DNA of 64,000 nucleotides from Chromatiaceae bacterium (GCA_016714645.1 JADKCI010000006.1:124001-188000); one strand, 5' to 3'. Positions 1-7,946 are shown, numbered from the stretch's first letter. Numbers and translations: made by a program. Notes: a model not told the origin generated them from the sequence alone.

Positions 1-113
1 TCCGCCTTGATGACGGCCCAGATGCGGCTGCTGGGGGCCCGCTGCTGCGCCACCCCCAGATTGTGGCGTAGCGCTGCCTCGTCAAAGAGGGCGATTGGGC
101 CGCACCCGCTCAC
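1..113 (-). CDS. alr: Alanine racemase, N-terminal fragment (cut by window edge)
   Basis: This gene would convert L-alanine to D-alanine for peptidoglycan in the cytoplasm, using PLP. Only the first 37 codons are in the window. They read through a stretch ALRHNL...IWAVIKA, which matches the start of alanine racemases, where the PLP lysine lies in a VIKA-type motif. The start is a GTG whose last two bases overlap the dnaB stop (GTGA), so the two genes are translationally coupled. dnaB-alr order is common in gammaproteobacteria. The rest of the gene is outside the window. Confidence 0.8.
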   Translation of the reverse strand, partial: MSGCGPIALFDEAALRHNLGVAQQRAPSSRIWAVIKA

Positions 114-2782
114 CGGTAGCCCTCGTCCCCGTAAACGTCCGAGATGTAGTTCTCGAACTTGGTGTACTTGCCCAGGAAGGTCAGCCGGGTGGTACCGATG
201 GGTCCATTGCGCTGTTTGCCGATGATGATTTCGGCGACCCCCTTGTCCTTGCTGTCCTCGTGATAAACCTCGTCGCGGTAAATAAAAACAATAAGATCCG
301 CGTCCTGTTCGATGGCTCCGGAGTTATGGCTGACGATGCCGTCCGCCAGCCAACTGGCAGGGCCTGGGACCGTGAGATCGAAGACCTCCTCTTCCCCCGC
401 TTCCTCAATGGCGACGATGCGATCCCAGAAGATGTCGCTGCTGGCCTGATTGCGCAGTGGCTCGTCGTCCAGGAGTTCGGCATAGCTCGCCAGAGTTTGA
501 CGCGATGGTGCGAAGTTGAAGTGCGCCTGGCCGCCATAGGAGGTACCACGCATTTGGGCCATCCCTCGGGTAGTGACACCTTGGGAACGCATGGCCGCAC
601 GAACCTGGTCGAAGACCTGGACGGGTAAAGTGTCCAAATTAGTGTTGGGGACCGTATGGGTTATCAGGGCGCTAAGCAGCTTGGCCTGGTTTTCTCTGGG
701 GCCAAAGGCCCCGACCTCTCCGAGAAAAAGCCGTTGCTGTTCCGCGCCCCTGATCCAGACCATATAAGTGGTGCGGTATTGCTCGCTCTTCACGGCCTGG
801 ATGCGTCCGCGGATACCCAGGCGGAGCAGAAGGGCCATGACATCGTCAGCCAGGCCCTGACAGTTGGTGCTGAGGTGGACACCGTGACTGCCGCGTTGAC
901 CAGGTTTTCGGGGGGAGATGGTGCCGTCGGTAGCCCAGAGATGTCTCAGGAAGAGGGCGATTTGCTCGTTGGCGAGTTGGAAGAGGGCCGATGGCACCCG
1001 CTTTTCGTGAGACCGTTGGCCAAAAATCCCCAGATTGCGCAGCCAGAGGTTCATACCCGCTGGATGCCAGCGATTACCGTTGCCGCTGAATACCAATTGA
1101 TGCCAAGCCCCCTTGCCTTCATGGCGATTGACCTGAACGCCGAAGTGCTGGATTGCGGAATCAGACACTATCCGGCTATTGGCATCGGATGCCGTGGTAT
1201 AGCGTAAGGGCTGGCCCTTGAGGTAGCTGCCGTCACCCATCAGGTGGGCAAGCAGAATGATTTCCGGCTCGGGCCAAACCAGGGCTGTGGAGGGTTCTGG
1301 CACTTGCCGCGCGGTACCCAGGCGGTCACCCGCACTGAGTTCACCGATGGTACGCCAACCCTCCGCGCCATAAAGCCGGTGGTTAACCGTGCCACGCAGG
1401 CGGCGTCCACTGGCTAGTCGGACCTCGAATACGGGTTTAGGGCCAACACGCCAAACCTTATCCGAGGTGGCCTTGATCAGCCTGCCCTGTTCATTCATCG
1501 AGAGCACTTCCGGGGTCTGGCCGACCAGGTCGCGAATGGGAACCCGGCTGCCATCGGCCAGCAAGACTAAGGTATCCCCGGTCACGCACTCGCGCAGATC
1601 CGACATCACCGGCCGCTTGTTGGGGCGCTGTTCCAGGCTGCGGTTGAGCTGGGAGAGGGCGACGACGGGGACCTTGAGTTCCTTGGCCAGGGCCTTGAGG
1701 GAGCGGGAGATGGCGGAGATCTCGGTGGCGCGGTTCTCGCTGTTGCCCGGCACCTGCATGAGCTGGAGGTAGTCCAGGACGATGAGCGCCAGGTCGCCGT
1801 GCTCGCGCTTCAGGCGGCGGGCGCGGGCGCGGACCTCGGTGGGCGACAGGGCCGGGGTGTCGTCGATATAGACGGGGGCGTCCGCCAGCATGTTCACCGC
1901 CGAGGTCAGGCGCGGCCACTCGTCCTCTTCCAGCTTGCCGGTGCGCACCCGGTGCTGGTCGATGCGCCCCAGGGAGGACATCATGCGCATGGCCAGGGCG
2001 TCGCCGGGCATCTCCATGCTGAAGATGGCGACTGGCCGTTTAACCTCCAGGGCCACGTTTTCCGCCAGGTTCATCGCGAAGCTGGTCTTGCCCATCGAGG
2101 GCCTCCCCGCCACGATGATGAGATCCGATGGCTGGAGGCCGGAGGTCATTTCGTCGAAATCGGCGAAGCCGGTGGGCAGGCCGGTGATGGGCTCGTTGCG
2201 CTGAAAGAGGATCTCGATGCGCTCCACGGCCCGGCCGAGGAGGCCGCGCAGGGACTGGAAGCCGCCACCGCCGCGCTGTTCCTGCTCGGCGATCTCGAAG
2301 ACCCGCCGTTCCGCCTCGTCCAGCAGCTCCGCCACCTCCCGGCCCTCGGTGTTGAAGGCGATGTCGCTGATGCCGGTGCCGACGGAGATGAGCTGGCGCA
2401 GCACCGAGCGCTCGCGCACGATCTTGGCGTAGGCCTTGACGTTGGCGGCGCTGGGGGTGCCGGTGGCGATGACGCCCAGATAGGGCAAGCCCCCGGCGTC
2501 CTCCAGTTGGCCGGTGCGCTCCAGCATCTCGGCCAGGGTGACGACGTCGAAGGGCTGGTCACGGGCCGCCAGGTCGCGGATGGCGCCAAAGATTAGCCGG
2601 TGTTCGCGCCGGTAGAAGTCGCCCTCGCCCACCTTGTCGGCCACCGAGTCCCAGGTCTGGTTGTCCAGCATGAGGCCCCCGAGCAGGGACTGTTCCGCCT
2701 GGTTCGAATGGGGGGGGATGCGCAGCCGTTCGCCGGACGGCAGTTCCTGTTCGGGGTAAGGCAGGTCGTAGGGGTCGGACAT
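110..2782 (-). CDS. dnaB: Replicative DNA helicase DnaB, intein-containing precursor
   Basis: This is the hexameric helicase that unwinds DNA at the replication fork. The precursor is 890 residues. Removing a 422-residue intein (residues 399-820) leaves a 468-residue helicase, close to the 471 of E. coli. An N-terminal DnaB domain is followed by a RecA-like domain with Walker A GRPSMGKTS and the later motifs SDLRE and SGAIEQDAD, which are split by the intein. I chose the ATG at 2782 because GGAG lies seven bases upstream and the protein then begins MSDPYDL; the frame stays open further upstream but without a helicase-like sequence. It follows rplI and overlaps alr by four bases. Confidence 0.96.
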   Translation of the reverse strand: MSDPYDLPYPEQELPSGERLRIPPHSNQAEQSLLGGLMLDNQTWDSVADKVGEGDFYRREHRLIFGAIRDLAARDQPFDVVTLAEMLERTGQLEDAGGLPYLGVIATGTPSAANVKAYAKIVRERSVLRQLISVGTGISDIAFNTEGREVAELLDEAERRVFEIAEQEQRGGGGFQSLRGLLGRAVERIEILFQRNEPITGLPTGFADFDEMTSGLQPSDLIIVAGRPSMGKTSFAMNLAENVALEVKRPVAIFSMEMPGDALAMRMMSSLGRIDQHRVRTGKLEEDEWPRLTSAVNMLADAPVYIDDTPALSPTEVRARARRLKREHGDLALIVLDYLQLMQVPGNSENRATEISAISRSLKALAKELKVPVVALSQLNRSLEQRPNKRPVMSDLRECVTGDTLVLLADGSRVPIRDLVGQTPEVLSMNEQGRLIKATSDKVWRVGPKPVFEVRLASGRRLRGTVNHRLYGAEGWRTIGELSAGDRLGTARQVPEPSTALVWPEPEIILLAHLMGDGSYLKGQPLRYTTASDANSRIVSDSAIQHFGVQVNRHEGKGAWHQLVFSGNGNRWHPAGMNLWLRNLGIFGQRSHEKRVPSALFQLANEQIALFLRHLWATDGTISPRKPGQRGSHGVHLSTNCQGLADDVMALLLRLGIRGRIQAVKSEQYRTTYMVWIRGAEQQRLFLGEVGAFGPRENQAKLLSALITHTVPNTNLDTLPVQVFDQVRAAMRSQGVTTRGMAQMRGTSYGGQAHFNFAPSRQTLASYAELLDDEPLRNQASSDIFWDRIVAIEEAGEEEVFDLTVPGPASWLADGIVSHNSGAIEQDADLIVFIYRDEVYHEDSKDKGVAEIIIGKQRNGPIGTTRLTFLGKYTKFENYISDVYGDEGYR
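323..1588 (-). other. DnaB intein with LAGLIDADG-type homing endonuclease
   Basis: This in-frame protein intron of 422 residues splices itself out of DnaB. It begins with Cys1 (CVTGDTL) and ends ...VSHN, followed by Ser of the C-extein. These are the residues needed for standard splicing: Cys1, a block B TxxH (TVNH, intein residues 67-70), and the final His-Asn. Two DOD endonuclease helices are visible, around LAHLMGDGS (113-121) and LRHLWATDGT (214-223), each with its acidic residue. The endonuclease therefore looks intact. The insertion point is between Glu and Ser of the conserved helicase motif SDLRE/SGAIEQD. Confidence 0.95.
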
Positions 2783-2842
2783 GGAATGCTCCAAGCCGGG
2801 CGCAAGCGGGGAAGGCGCCGCGAGGGGGTAGGTCTTGGACCT

Positions 2843-2879
2843 GACCCGGGCCGGGGCGCATCTCGCCCCGGCCCGGGTC
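2843..2879 (-). terminator. Strong perfect hairpin between rplI and dnaB
   Basis: Two perfectly complementary 16-base arms (2843-2858 and 2864-2879) flank a five-base loop in the 103-base gap after rplI and before dnaB. No run of T follows on the minus strand, so it is not a classical intrinsic terminator. It could attenuate, or mark a processing or stability point separating the abundant ribosomal-protein message from dnaB. Confidence 0.6.
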
Positions 2880-2885
2880 GCGCGA

Positions 2886-3335
2886 TTAGCTCGCGGGGAC
2901 GATCTCGATCTTGAGGGTGGCGTCAATCTCGGGATGGAGATGGACGACGACCTCGTAATGGCCGGTGGCCCGGAAGGAGCCCGCGGGCAGGCGCACTTCC
3001 TGCTTGTTGAGCTTTAAGCCCAGGGCCACCACCGCCTCGGCGATATCGCCGGTGCCCACGGAGCCGAAGAGACGGCCCTCGTCGCCAGCCTTGCGGGCGA
3101 TGGTCACGGAGCGGCCATCGAGCTCTTCCCGGCGTTCGTCGGCGATGGCATAGGCCTCGGCGGCGAGTTGTTCCAGTTCGGAGCGACGCTCCTCGAAGCG
3201 CTTGAGGTTATCCGCCGTGGCGGGTACCGCATAGCCCTGCGGAATGAGGAAATTGCGGCCGTAACCGGCGCGAATGTCCACCTTTTCGCCTAGGTTGCCG
3301 AGATTGGCGACCTTTTTCATCAGGATGACTTCCAC
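2886..3335 (-). CDS. rplI: 50S ribosomal protein L9
   Basis: L9 binds 23S rRNA at the base of the L1 stalk and helps keep the reading frame. The protein is 149 residues, the same length as in E. coli. It carries the N-terminal motif KVANLGNLGEKV...GYGRNFLIPQG and the C-terminal domain with SKAGDEGKLFGS-type residues (here RKAGDEGRLFGS). The start is a GTG at 3335, chosen because it aligns with the usual N-terminus (M-x-VIL); the frame stays open upstream without L9 similarity. It lies in the rpsF-rpsR-DUF2232-rplI-dnaB run on the minus strand. Confidence 0.96.
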   Translation of the reverse strand: MEVILMKKVANLGNLGEKVDIRAGYGRNFLIPQGYAVPATADNLKRFEERRSELEQLAAEAYAIADERREELDGRSVTIARKAGDEGRLFGSVGTGDIAEAVVALGLKLNKQEVRLPAGSFRATGHYEVVVHLHPEIDATLKIEIVPAS

Positions 3336-3431
3336 TTGGGTACCCCCAGTAAGATTTTCAGTAGCGGCGGACCAGGTCACGGGGTGGCACGGTCCACGAT
3401 GGATGTCGAGGCCGCCCCGGGGCGGCCGTCT

Positions 3432-4343
3432 TCAGTTCTTGTCGGCCTGGCGCGGTCTGACCCTAGCGCGCACGTTTACCCAAATATCCGCCAAACCCAG
3501 GCCGGCGGTCAAAACCTGAGCGTGGGGCAGCGCCAGCAGGAAGAGGGCGTATAAGCCAATCAACCAGCCCCGGTTGGCCTGCAGCGCCTTGACCAGCCAG
3601 TGGATCAGCGCCAATCCCTGGAGCAGAAACAGGGGGGTGATCAGGATGAGCAGATCCGCCGCCGATTGGTTTTCGCCCTTAACCAGGATGAAGGCCATCA
3701 GGGCCAGCCCCAGGACCCCCAGCCCCTTGCCCAGGCGCAGATCACGAAACTCGGCGCCGAACCCGCCGGGATTGTAAAGCAACGACTGCCACCAACGCCC
3801 CAGGAAGAGTGCCAGCAGGGCCTGGAAGTAAAAGGTCGCGGCGAAGGCCCCCGTCATCCATCGGGCCACCTCCAGGATCAGGGCCTGGCTTTCAGCATCG
3901 GTCAGGATGCTACCCTCGATCAGGCCTTGTCGCACCGGCTCCATGAGTTCGGCCCAGTAGGCGGCGGGGTCGGCCAGGCCCACCTTCAGCCCGATCAGGA
4001 TGGCCAGGCCCATGAGACCCGCCGTCGTCACCGTCAGGGCTGGCGAGCCGCTGTTGCGCAGCAGCACCGCCAGGACCCAGACTGGCAGCCAGAGAGCCAG
4101 TGCGAAGCCCAGGGCGGGTCCGGGGCTGCCCAGGGCCGCGAAGGCGAAGAGACCGCTCGCCAGCCCGGCGAAGAGCCCCACCAGCAGGCCTTCCACCGGA
4201 CCCTGGCGCAAGGTGGCCAGGGCCAGGGTCGCGGAACTGAGCAGGCCCGTCAGCGGGAAGAGCAGCGACAGGAGCGCGAACACCGCGGCCACCAGCGCGG
4301 CCTGGGAACGGCCGCGCATGATGAAGGAAGCCAGCCCTAGCAT
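3432..4343 (-). CDS. DUF2232-type integral membrane protein
   Basis: This 303-residue protein is very hydrophobic, with roughly seven to nine membrane-spanning stretches spread over its length and no soluble domain. By position (between rpsR and rplI) and composition it matches the DUF2232/YybS-like membrane proteins that many Pseudomonas-like and Chromatiaceae genomes carry at this place. The function is unknown. It sits 75 bases after rpsR and about 96 before rplI on the same strand, so it is probably co-transcribed with the ribosomal genes. The family name rests on context as much as on sequence. Confidence 0.75.
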   Translation of the reverse strand: MLGLASFIMRGRSQAALVAAVFALLSLLFPLTGLLSSATLALATLRQGPVEGLLVGLFAGLASGLFAFAALGSPGPALGFALALWLPVWVLAVLLRNSGSPALTVTTAGLMGLAILIGLKVGLADPAAYWAELMEPVRQGLIEGSILTDAESQALILEVARWMTGAFAATFYFQALLALFLGRWWQSLLYNPGGFGAEFRDLRLGKGLGVLGLALMAFILVKGENQSAADLLILITPLFLLQGLALIHWLVKALQANRGWLIGLYALFLLALPHAQVLTAGLGLADIWVNVRARVRPRQADKN

Positions 4344-4419
4344 GGAGCGTCTCGTCTCGTCGGACCTGGGTCCAGGCCACCCCGGACGCCTGTCCCGGAT
4401 GGCCTGGACCGGCGCCTGA

Positions 4420-4644
4420 TCAATGGCCGTCGGAGTAGGGCAGCAGGGCCAGGAAACGCGCCCGCTTGACGGCCAGGGCCAATTGACGTTGATACTTGGC
4501 CGAGGTGCCGGTGATGCGGCTGGGCACTATCTTGCCCGACTCGCTGACATAAGCCTTGAGGAGATTGAGATCCTTGTAGTCGATCTCGGTAATGCCCTCG
4601 GCGGTGAAGCGACAGTAGCGCTTGCGGCGGAAAAATTTTGACAT
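4420..4644 (-). CDS. rpsR: 30S ribosomal protein S18
   Basis: S18 is a small-subunit protein that pairs with S6 on the platform of the 30S subunit. The protein is 74 residues and includes the family signature region (IDYKDLNLLKAYVSESGKI, then PSRITGT and KYQRQLALAVKRAR). It starts nine bases after rpsF ends, in the same operon. Nothing is unusual. Confidence 0.97.
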   Translation of the reverse strand: MSKFFRRKRYCRFTAEGITEIDYKDLNLLKAYVSESGKIVPSRITGTSAKYQRQLALAVKRARFLALLPYSDGH

Positions 4645-4653
4645 GGCAACCTC

Positions 4654-5076
4654 TTACTCAAGCTCGTCTTCGTCGTCCATTTCCTCGATCCGCTCCACGC
4701 GCTCGGGGCGGTCGCGGCGGCGGCGCTCGCCTCCAGAGTCATCGGAGGAGGGTTCCTCCTCGGACTTGGCGAGGGGCGAGGGCTCGGTAACGGCCGCGTC
4801 GCGGATGAGGATGAGGTTACGCAGCACCGCGTCATTGAAGCGGAAGGCGCTTTCCAGTTCGTCCAGGGTGGGCTGGTCGCACTCGACATTCATGAGAATG
4901 TAGTGGGCCTTGTGGATCTTGTTGATCGGATAGGCCAGTTGCCGGCGACCCCAATCCTCGTAGCGATGGATCTTGCCGCCGGACTTTTCAATGCTGGCGC
5001 GATAGCGCTCCACCATGGCGGGCACCTGCTCGCTCTGGCTGGGGTGCACCAGGAACACGATTTCGTAATGACGCAT
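4654..5076 (-). CDS. rpsF: 30S ribosomal protein S6
   Basis: S6 binds S18 in the 30S subunit. The 140-residue protein begins MRHYEIVFLVHPSQS and contains the RRQLAYPI segment and the usual ferredoxin-like fold sequence up to about residue 100. The last 40 residues form a charged, Glu/Asp- and Arg-rich tail ending in acidic residues. Such a tail is the substrate of RimK in E. coli, which adds glutamates; no rimK is visible here. A GGAG sits upstream of the ATG. It is the first gene of the minus-strand ribosomal/replication block. Confidence 0.97.
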   Translation of the reverse strand: MRHYEIVFLVHPSQSEQVPAMVERYRASIEKSGGKIHRYEDWGRRQLAYPINKIHKAHYILMNVECDQPTLDELESAFRFNDAVLRNLILIRDAAVTEPSPLAKSEEEPSSDDSGGERRRRDRPERVERIEEMDDEDELE

Positions 5077-5130
5077 GTGGTCTCCTTACGGGTTGAACAG
5101 CCTCGCATGGGACAGTGAGGCAAGGAGTAG

Positions 5131-5148
5131 CCTCCCGAAGCCGGGAGG
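5131..5148 (-). promoter_or_regulatory. Leader hairpin upstream of rpsF
   Basis: CCTCCCG and CGGGAGG pair across a four-base loop just after the predicted transcription start of rpsF. A leader that binds S6:S18 and represses the operon is known in many bacteria. I see a hairpin in the right place but cannot confirm that it is that motif. Confidence 0.45.
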
Positions 5149-5155
5149 ATCGAGC

Positions 5156-5183
5156 ATTATACGGAAATACCCCGCCGGGTCAA
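5156..5183 (-). promoter_or_regulatory. Sigma-70 promoter of rpsF-rpsR operon
   Basis: Read on the minus strand, TTGACC (5178-5183) and a perfect TATAAT (5156-5161) are separated by 16 bases. The start site would fall about 70 bases before the rpsF ATG, leaving room for the leader hairpin. Confidence 0.8.
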
Positions 5184-5256
5184 AAACCATCGAAGGGGCG
5201 CGGGCGCGGGGTTAAACTCCCTGACGACTGATTGCACCCCCCGCGAGGACACCTCA

Positions 5257-6639
5257 TTGCCCACATCACCCACCAAGGTCCGCCTGGCCTATGTCTGTAG
5301 TGGTTGCGGCGCCAGCCTCAACAAATGGGCCGGGCGCTGCCCGGATTGCGGCGCCTGGAACTCGGTCGAGGAGATCCCGGACGCGCCGGCGGCGGGCCGC
5401 GGCCGGCAGGGCTATGCGGGTGCCGCGGACAGCGCCCGGGTCCTGTCCCTGGAGGCGGTCAGTCCGGAACGGGAGACGCGCACCAGCAGTGGCATCGCCG
5501 AGCTGGACCGGGTCCTGGGCGGTGGTCTGGTGGCCGGGTCCGTGGTCCTGATCGGCGGCGACCCGGGCATCGGCAAGTCCACCCTCCTGCTCCAGGCCTG
5601 CGCCGCCCTCAGCGCCAGCCTGGGGCCCGAACGGCCGGTGCTCTACGTCACCGGCGAAGAATCGCCCCAACAGGTGAGTTTGCGCGCCCGCCGCCTGGGC
5701 CTGAGCGGGGCCGGCATCCGTCTGCTGGCGGAGACCGGGGTCGAACGCATCCTCGCCGCGGCCTCCAGCGAGCAGCCGCGGGTCCTGGTGGTGGACTCCA
5801 TCCAGACCACCTACACAGACCTCTTGCCGTCCGCCCCCGGCTCCGTATCCCAGGTGCGCGAGACGGCGGCGCAACTGGTGCGCTGGGCCAAGCAGGGCGA
5901 TACCTGCGTCTTCCTGGTGGGACACGTCACCAAGGAAGGGGCCTTGGCCGGGCCCCGGGTGCTGGAGCACATGGTCGATACCGTCCTCTATTTCGAGGGC
6001 GAGGCCGGCAGCCCTTACCGATTGGTGCGCGCGGTCAAGAACCGCTTTGGCGCCGTCAACGAACTGGGCGTCTTCGCCATGACGGACCGTGGCTTGAAGG
6101 AGGTCCGCAACCCCTCCGCCATCTTCCTCTCCCGTCACGACCAGCCCGTGCCTGGCAGTCTGGTTATGATTACCCGCGAGGGCACCCGGCCCCTCATGGT
6201 CGAGGTCCAGGCCCTGGTGGACGAGAGCCCCCTGGCCAATCCCCGACGCGTGGCCCTGGGCCTGGAGCAGAATCGCCTGTCCATGCTCCTGGCCGTGCTC
6301 CACCGCCATGGCGGTCTGGCCATGTTCGACCGGGATGTCTTCGTCAACGTAGTGGGCGGGGTGCGCATCACGGAGACCGCCGCCGACCTGGCGGTACTGC
6401 TGGCGGTCCTCTCCAGCTATCGCGACCGGCCCCTGGACCTGGAGTTGGCCGTCTTCGGCGAGGTGGGCCTGAGTGGCGAGATCCGCCCCGTGCCCAACGG
6501 TCCCGACCGGCTGCGCGAGGCCGCCAAGCATGGCATCAAACGCGTTATCGCCCCCAAGGGCAATGTCCCCAAGGGCGGGGTCGAGGGTCTGGAGATCCTG
6601 GAGGTGCGTAGCCTGAAGGAGGCGATCGACGGGGTCTGA
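5257..6639 (+). CDS. radA: DNA repair protein RadA
   Basis: RadA (Sms) is a DnaB-like ATPase that drives branch migration in homologous recombination. The 460-residue protein has a four-cysteine zinc finger (Cys 14, 17, 28, 31), a RecA-like core with Walker A GGDPGIGKST near residue 105, the RadA signature KNRFG near 261, and a C-terminal Lon-protease-like domain. The start is a TTG at 5257 with GAGGA about eight bases before it. It is divergent from rpsF and stands alone; its 3' side runs into a degraded region. Confidence 0.96.
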   Translation: MPTSPTKVRLAYVCSGCGASLNKWAGRCPDCGAWNSVEEIPDAPAAGRGRQGYAGAADSARVLSLEAVSPERETRTSSGIAELDRVLGGGLVAGSVVLIGGDPGIGKSTLLLQACAALSASLGPERPVLYVTGEESPQQVSLRARRLGLSGAGIRLLAETGVERILAAASSEQPRVLVVDSIQTTYTDLLPSAPGSVSQVRETAAQLVRWAKQGDTCVFLVGHVTKEGALAGPRVLEHMVDTVLYFEGEAGSPYRLVRAVKNRFGAVNELGVFAMTDRGLKEVRNPSAIFLSRHDQPVPGSLVMITREGTRPLMVEVQALVDESPLANPRRVALGLEQNRLSMLLAVLHRHGGLAMFDRDVFVNVVGGVRITETAADLAVLLAVLSSYRDRPLDLELAVFGEVGLSGEIRPVPNGPDRLREAAKHGIKRVIAPKGNVPKGGVEGLEILEVRSLKEAIDGV

Positions 6640-6686
6640 AGGCATCCTGGCCACGCGAGATGACGGACGGGACAGCCGACTTCCGG

Positions 6687-6863
6687 CTATGGGTTCTGTT
6701 TCTCCGTACATCTGAGCGCCAGAAGCGCCTCGTCGAACTTGCCGCGCAGCTCCGGGGTCCAGTCGATGGGCAGGTGCGGCGGCAGCGGCGCGGGTACAAA
6801 GGCCTGGGCCTTCTCACCCACCGTCGAAATGGTCACATATCTGCCTTGGAGTGCTCGCTTCAT
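6687..6863 (-). pseudogene. Fic-family protein, N-terminal remnant
   Basis: A 58-codon frame begins MKRALQGRYVTIST and runs through APLPPHLPIDWTPELRGKFD. This is the usual N-terminus of a class of Fic (AMP-transferase) proteins of about 370 residues. After ...EALLAL the similarity stops and the frame ends at 6687; only 47 bases remain before the end of radA, so the Fic domain is gone. AT-rich DNA with two copies of the same ten bases (TTATTTTAGG on the minus strand) lies upstream and may be the old promoter. A complete, different Fic gene lies at 16762. Confidence 0.7.
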
Positions 6864-6915
6864 CCTGCCTGCCTCGAACCTAAAATAAGATTCGTCTTTA
6901 TTTTATTTTTACTGC

Positions 6916-7098
6916 TCATCCTAAAATAAAGGGTCGGGATGGGAAAACCAACCCCTGCGCCTTGCGCAGCAGATGGGCCCAACAGCGTTGGCACTGTTGC
7001 GGCCAGGAGGTCTCATCGGCATGCAGCAAGCCGCTGCTCTGAATATCGGCGAGCAGCGTCGCTGCGGCGGGCGCGACCACGGCGGCATCAAGAGGCAA
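6916..7098 (-). pseudogene. Transposase fragment, IS66-like
   Basis: A 60-codon frame contains LLHADETSW followed closely by QRCWAHLLRKAQGL. In full-length transposases of the IS66 type the LHxDET catalytic segment and the CWxHLxR segment are separated by tens of residues, so this is an internally deleted scrap. No complete terminal repeats were seen. It explains how the neighbouring Fic gene may have been lost. Confidence 0.55.
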
Positions 7099-7185
7099 CG
7101 CCTCTCAAATCCGTAGGTAGGTGATGTAGTACAACCGACCGGGAAAATCCCAACCCTGTTCTGACATCAAAAGGCCCCGCCCGCT

Positions 7186-7449
7186 TCAGTCCTCGTAATG
7201 AAACCGACAGGCCACGATGACTAGGGTCGATTCGGTCGTGCGATAGACGAGGCGGTGGGTATCATCGATACGGCGGGACCAGTAGCCCGAGAGGTTGCCT
7301 CGCAGGGGCTCGGGTTTGCCAAGACCGGCGAAGGGTTCGCGGGCGGCGTCCTGGATCAGGGCATTGATGCGCTTCAGCGTCTTGCGATCCTGGCTTTGCC
7401 AATACATATAGGCGTCCCAGGCATCAGGCACGAATTCGATGGCGCGCAC
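7186..7449 (-). CDS. yoeB: YoeB-type mRNA interferase toxin
   Basis: YoeB toxins bind the ribosome and cut mRNA in the A site; the antitoxin YefM neutralises them. The 87-residue protein has the family pattern throughout: W..Y..WQSQDRKTLKRIN, PFAGLGKPEPLRGNLSGYWSRRID, HRLVYR, and a C-terminal CRFHYED with the catalytic His and Tyr. Length and key residues (Glu, Arg, His, Tyr) are intact. The start is a GTG two bases after the antitoxin stop, so the pair is translated together. Confidence 0.93.
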   Translation of the reverse strand: MRAIEFVPDAWDAYMYWQSQDRKTLKRINALIQDAAREPFAGLGKPEPLRGNLSGYWSRRIDDTHRLVYRTTESTLVIVACRFHYED

Positions 7450-7451
7450 GG

Positions 7452-7718
7452 TCAGTCGTTATCCGCATCGAGCAGCCCGCGCGGTTGAGCCTGGCCGGCG
7501 CGATCCTGTTCAATGGCGCGAACCAGTCCCCTGGCATTGGCCGGCGTCGAGAGCAGATGCAGGGTTTCCATCAGGCTGTTGTAGTGCGCCAATGACATGA
7601 TCACCGCATCATCTTCGGCATCACGCCGGCTGATGACCGTCACGTCGATGTCTTGAACCACGGCATCCAGCAAGGATTTCAAGGTATTGCGTGCATGGGA
7701 GTAAGTGACCACCTTCAT
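7452..7718 (-). CDS. yefM: YefM/Phd-type antitoxin
   Basis: This is the DNA-binding antitoxin partner of the YoeB toxin downstream. It has 88 residues, with the Phd/YefM N-terminal fold (TYSHARNTLKSLLDAV, VTVISRRDAEDDAVIMSLAHYNSL) and a flexible toxin-binding C-terminus. I chose the ATG at 7718 because GAGG lies eight bases upstream; an in-frame ATG at 7730 would place that Shine-Dalgarno inside the gene. The promoter region holds a YefM-type operator (7732-7749). Confidence 0.92.
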   Translation of the reverse strand: MKVVTYSHARNTLKSLLDAVVQDIDVTVISRRDAEDDAVIMSLAHYNSLMETLHLLSTPANARGLVRAIEQDRAGQAQPRGLLDADND

Positions 7719-7731
7719 TGAGGACCTCATA

Positions 7732-7749
7732 TGTACAAATTATTGTGCA
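7732..7749 (-). promoter_or_regulatory. Candidate YefM-YoeB operator
   Basis: The hexamer TGTACA (7732-7737) and its near copy TGTGCA (7744-7749) have centres 12 bp apart, just upstream of the antitoxin start. In E. coli, the YefM-YoeB operator is described as two palindromes with TGTACA cores at the same spacing. The match supports autoregulation of this pair. Confidence 0.65.
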
Positions 7750-7793
7750 AGTCTAGCATTGGTTGCTTGAGCGTGACGACGAGTCCATCACTC

Positions 7794-7946
7794 TCATTCC
7801 AGCGCAATCCGCACCTTGGCCGGGTCCTTGCCCTTGGTTAGCTGATCAATGTAGTCGGCAAAGCATTTCTTCATCTCCGCCGGGTTGGCGGGGGCGTCGG
7901 TGACCTGCATAGCCTGTTGCAGTGCCTGCGCCCTAACAGTTGCCAT
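7794..7946 (-). pseudogene. Short protein-like remnant, unrecognised
   Basis: A 50-codon frame ends in a protein-like stretch (KKCFADYIDQLTKGKDPAKV, then RIALE). It looks like the C-terminal end of a larger protein, but I do not recognise it. Its only ATG lies in the loop of an 11-bp hairpin, and there is no Shine-Dalgarno, so expression as a separate gene is unlikely. It is best read as debris between the toxin-antitoxin pair and the Rieske gene. Confidence 0.3.

Noticed and set aside
323..1588. Insertion in dnaB considered as a group I intron or frameshift
   Set aside because: The insert is fully in frame and has the splice-site residues and endonuclease motifs of an intein.
5266..6711. 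Long minus-strand open frame opposite radA (about 480 codons)
   Set aside because: It mirrors radA codons, is rich in Gly/His/Gln without any domain, and has no ribosome site; radA on the plus strand has all its motifs.
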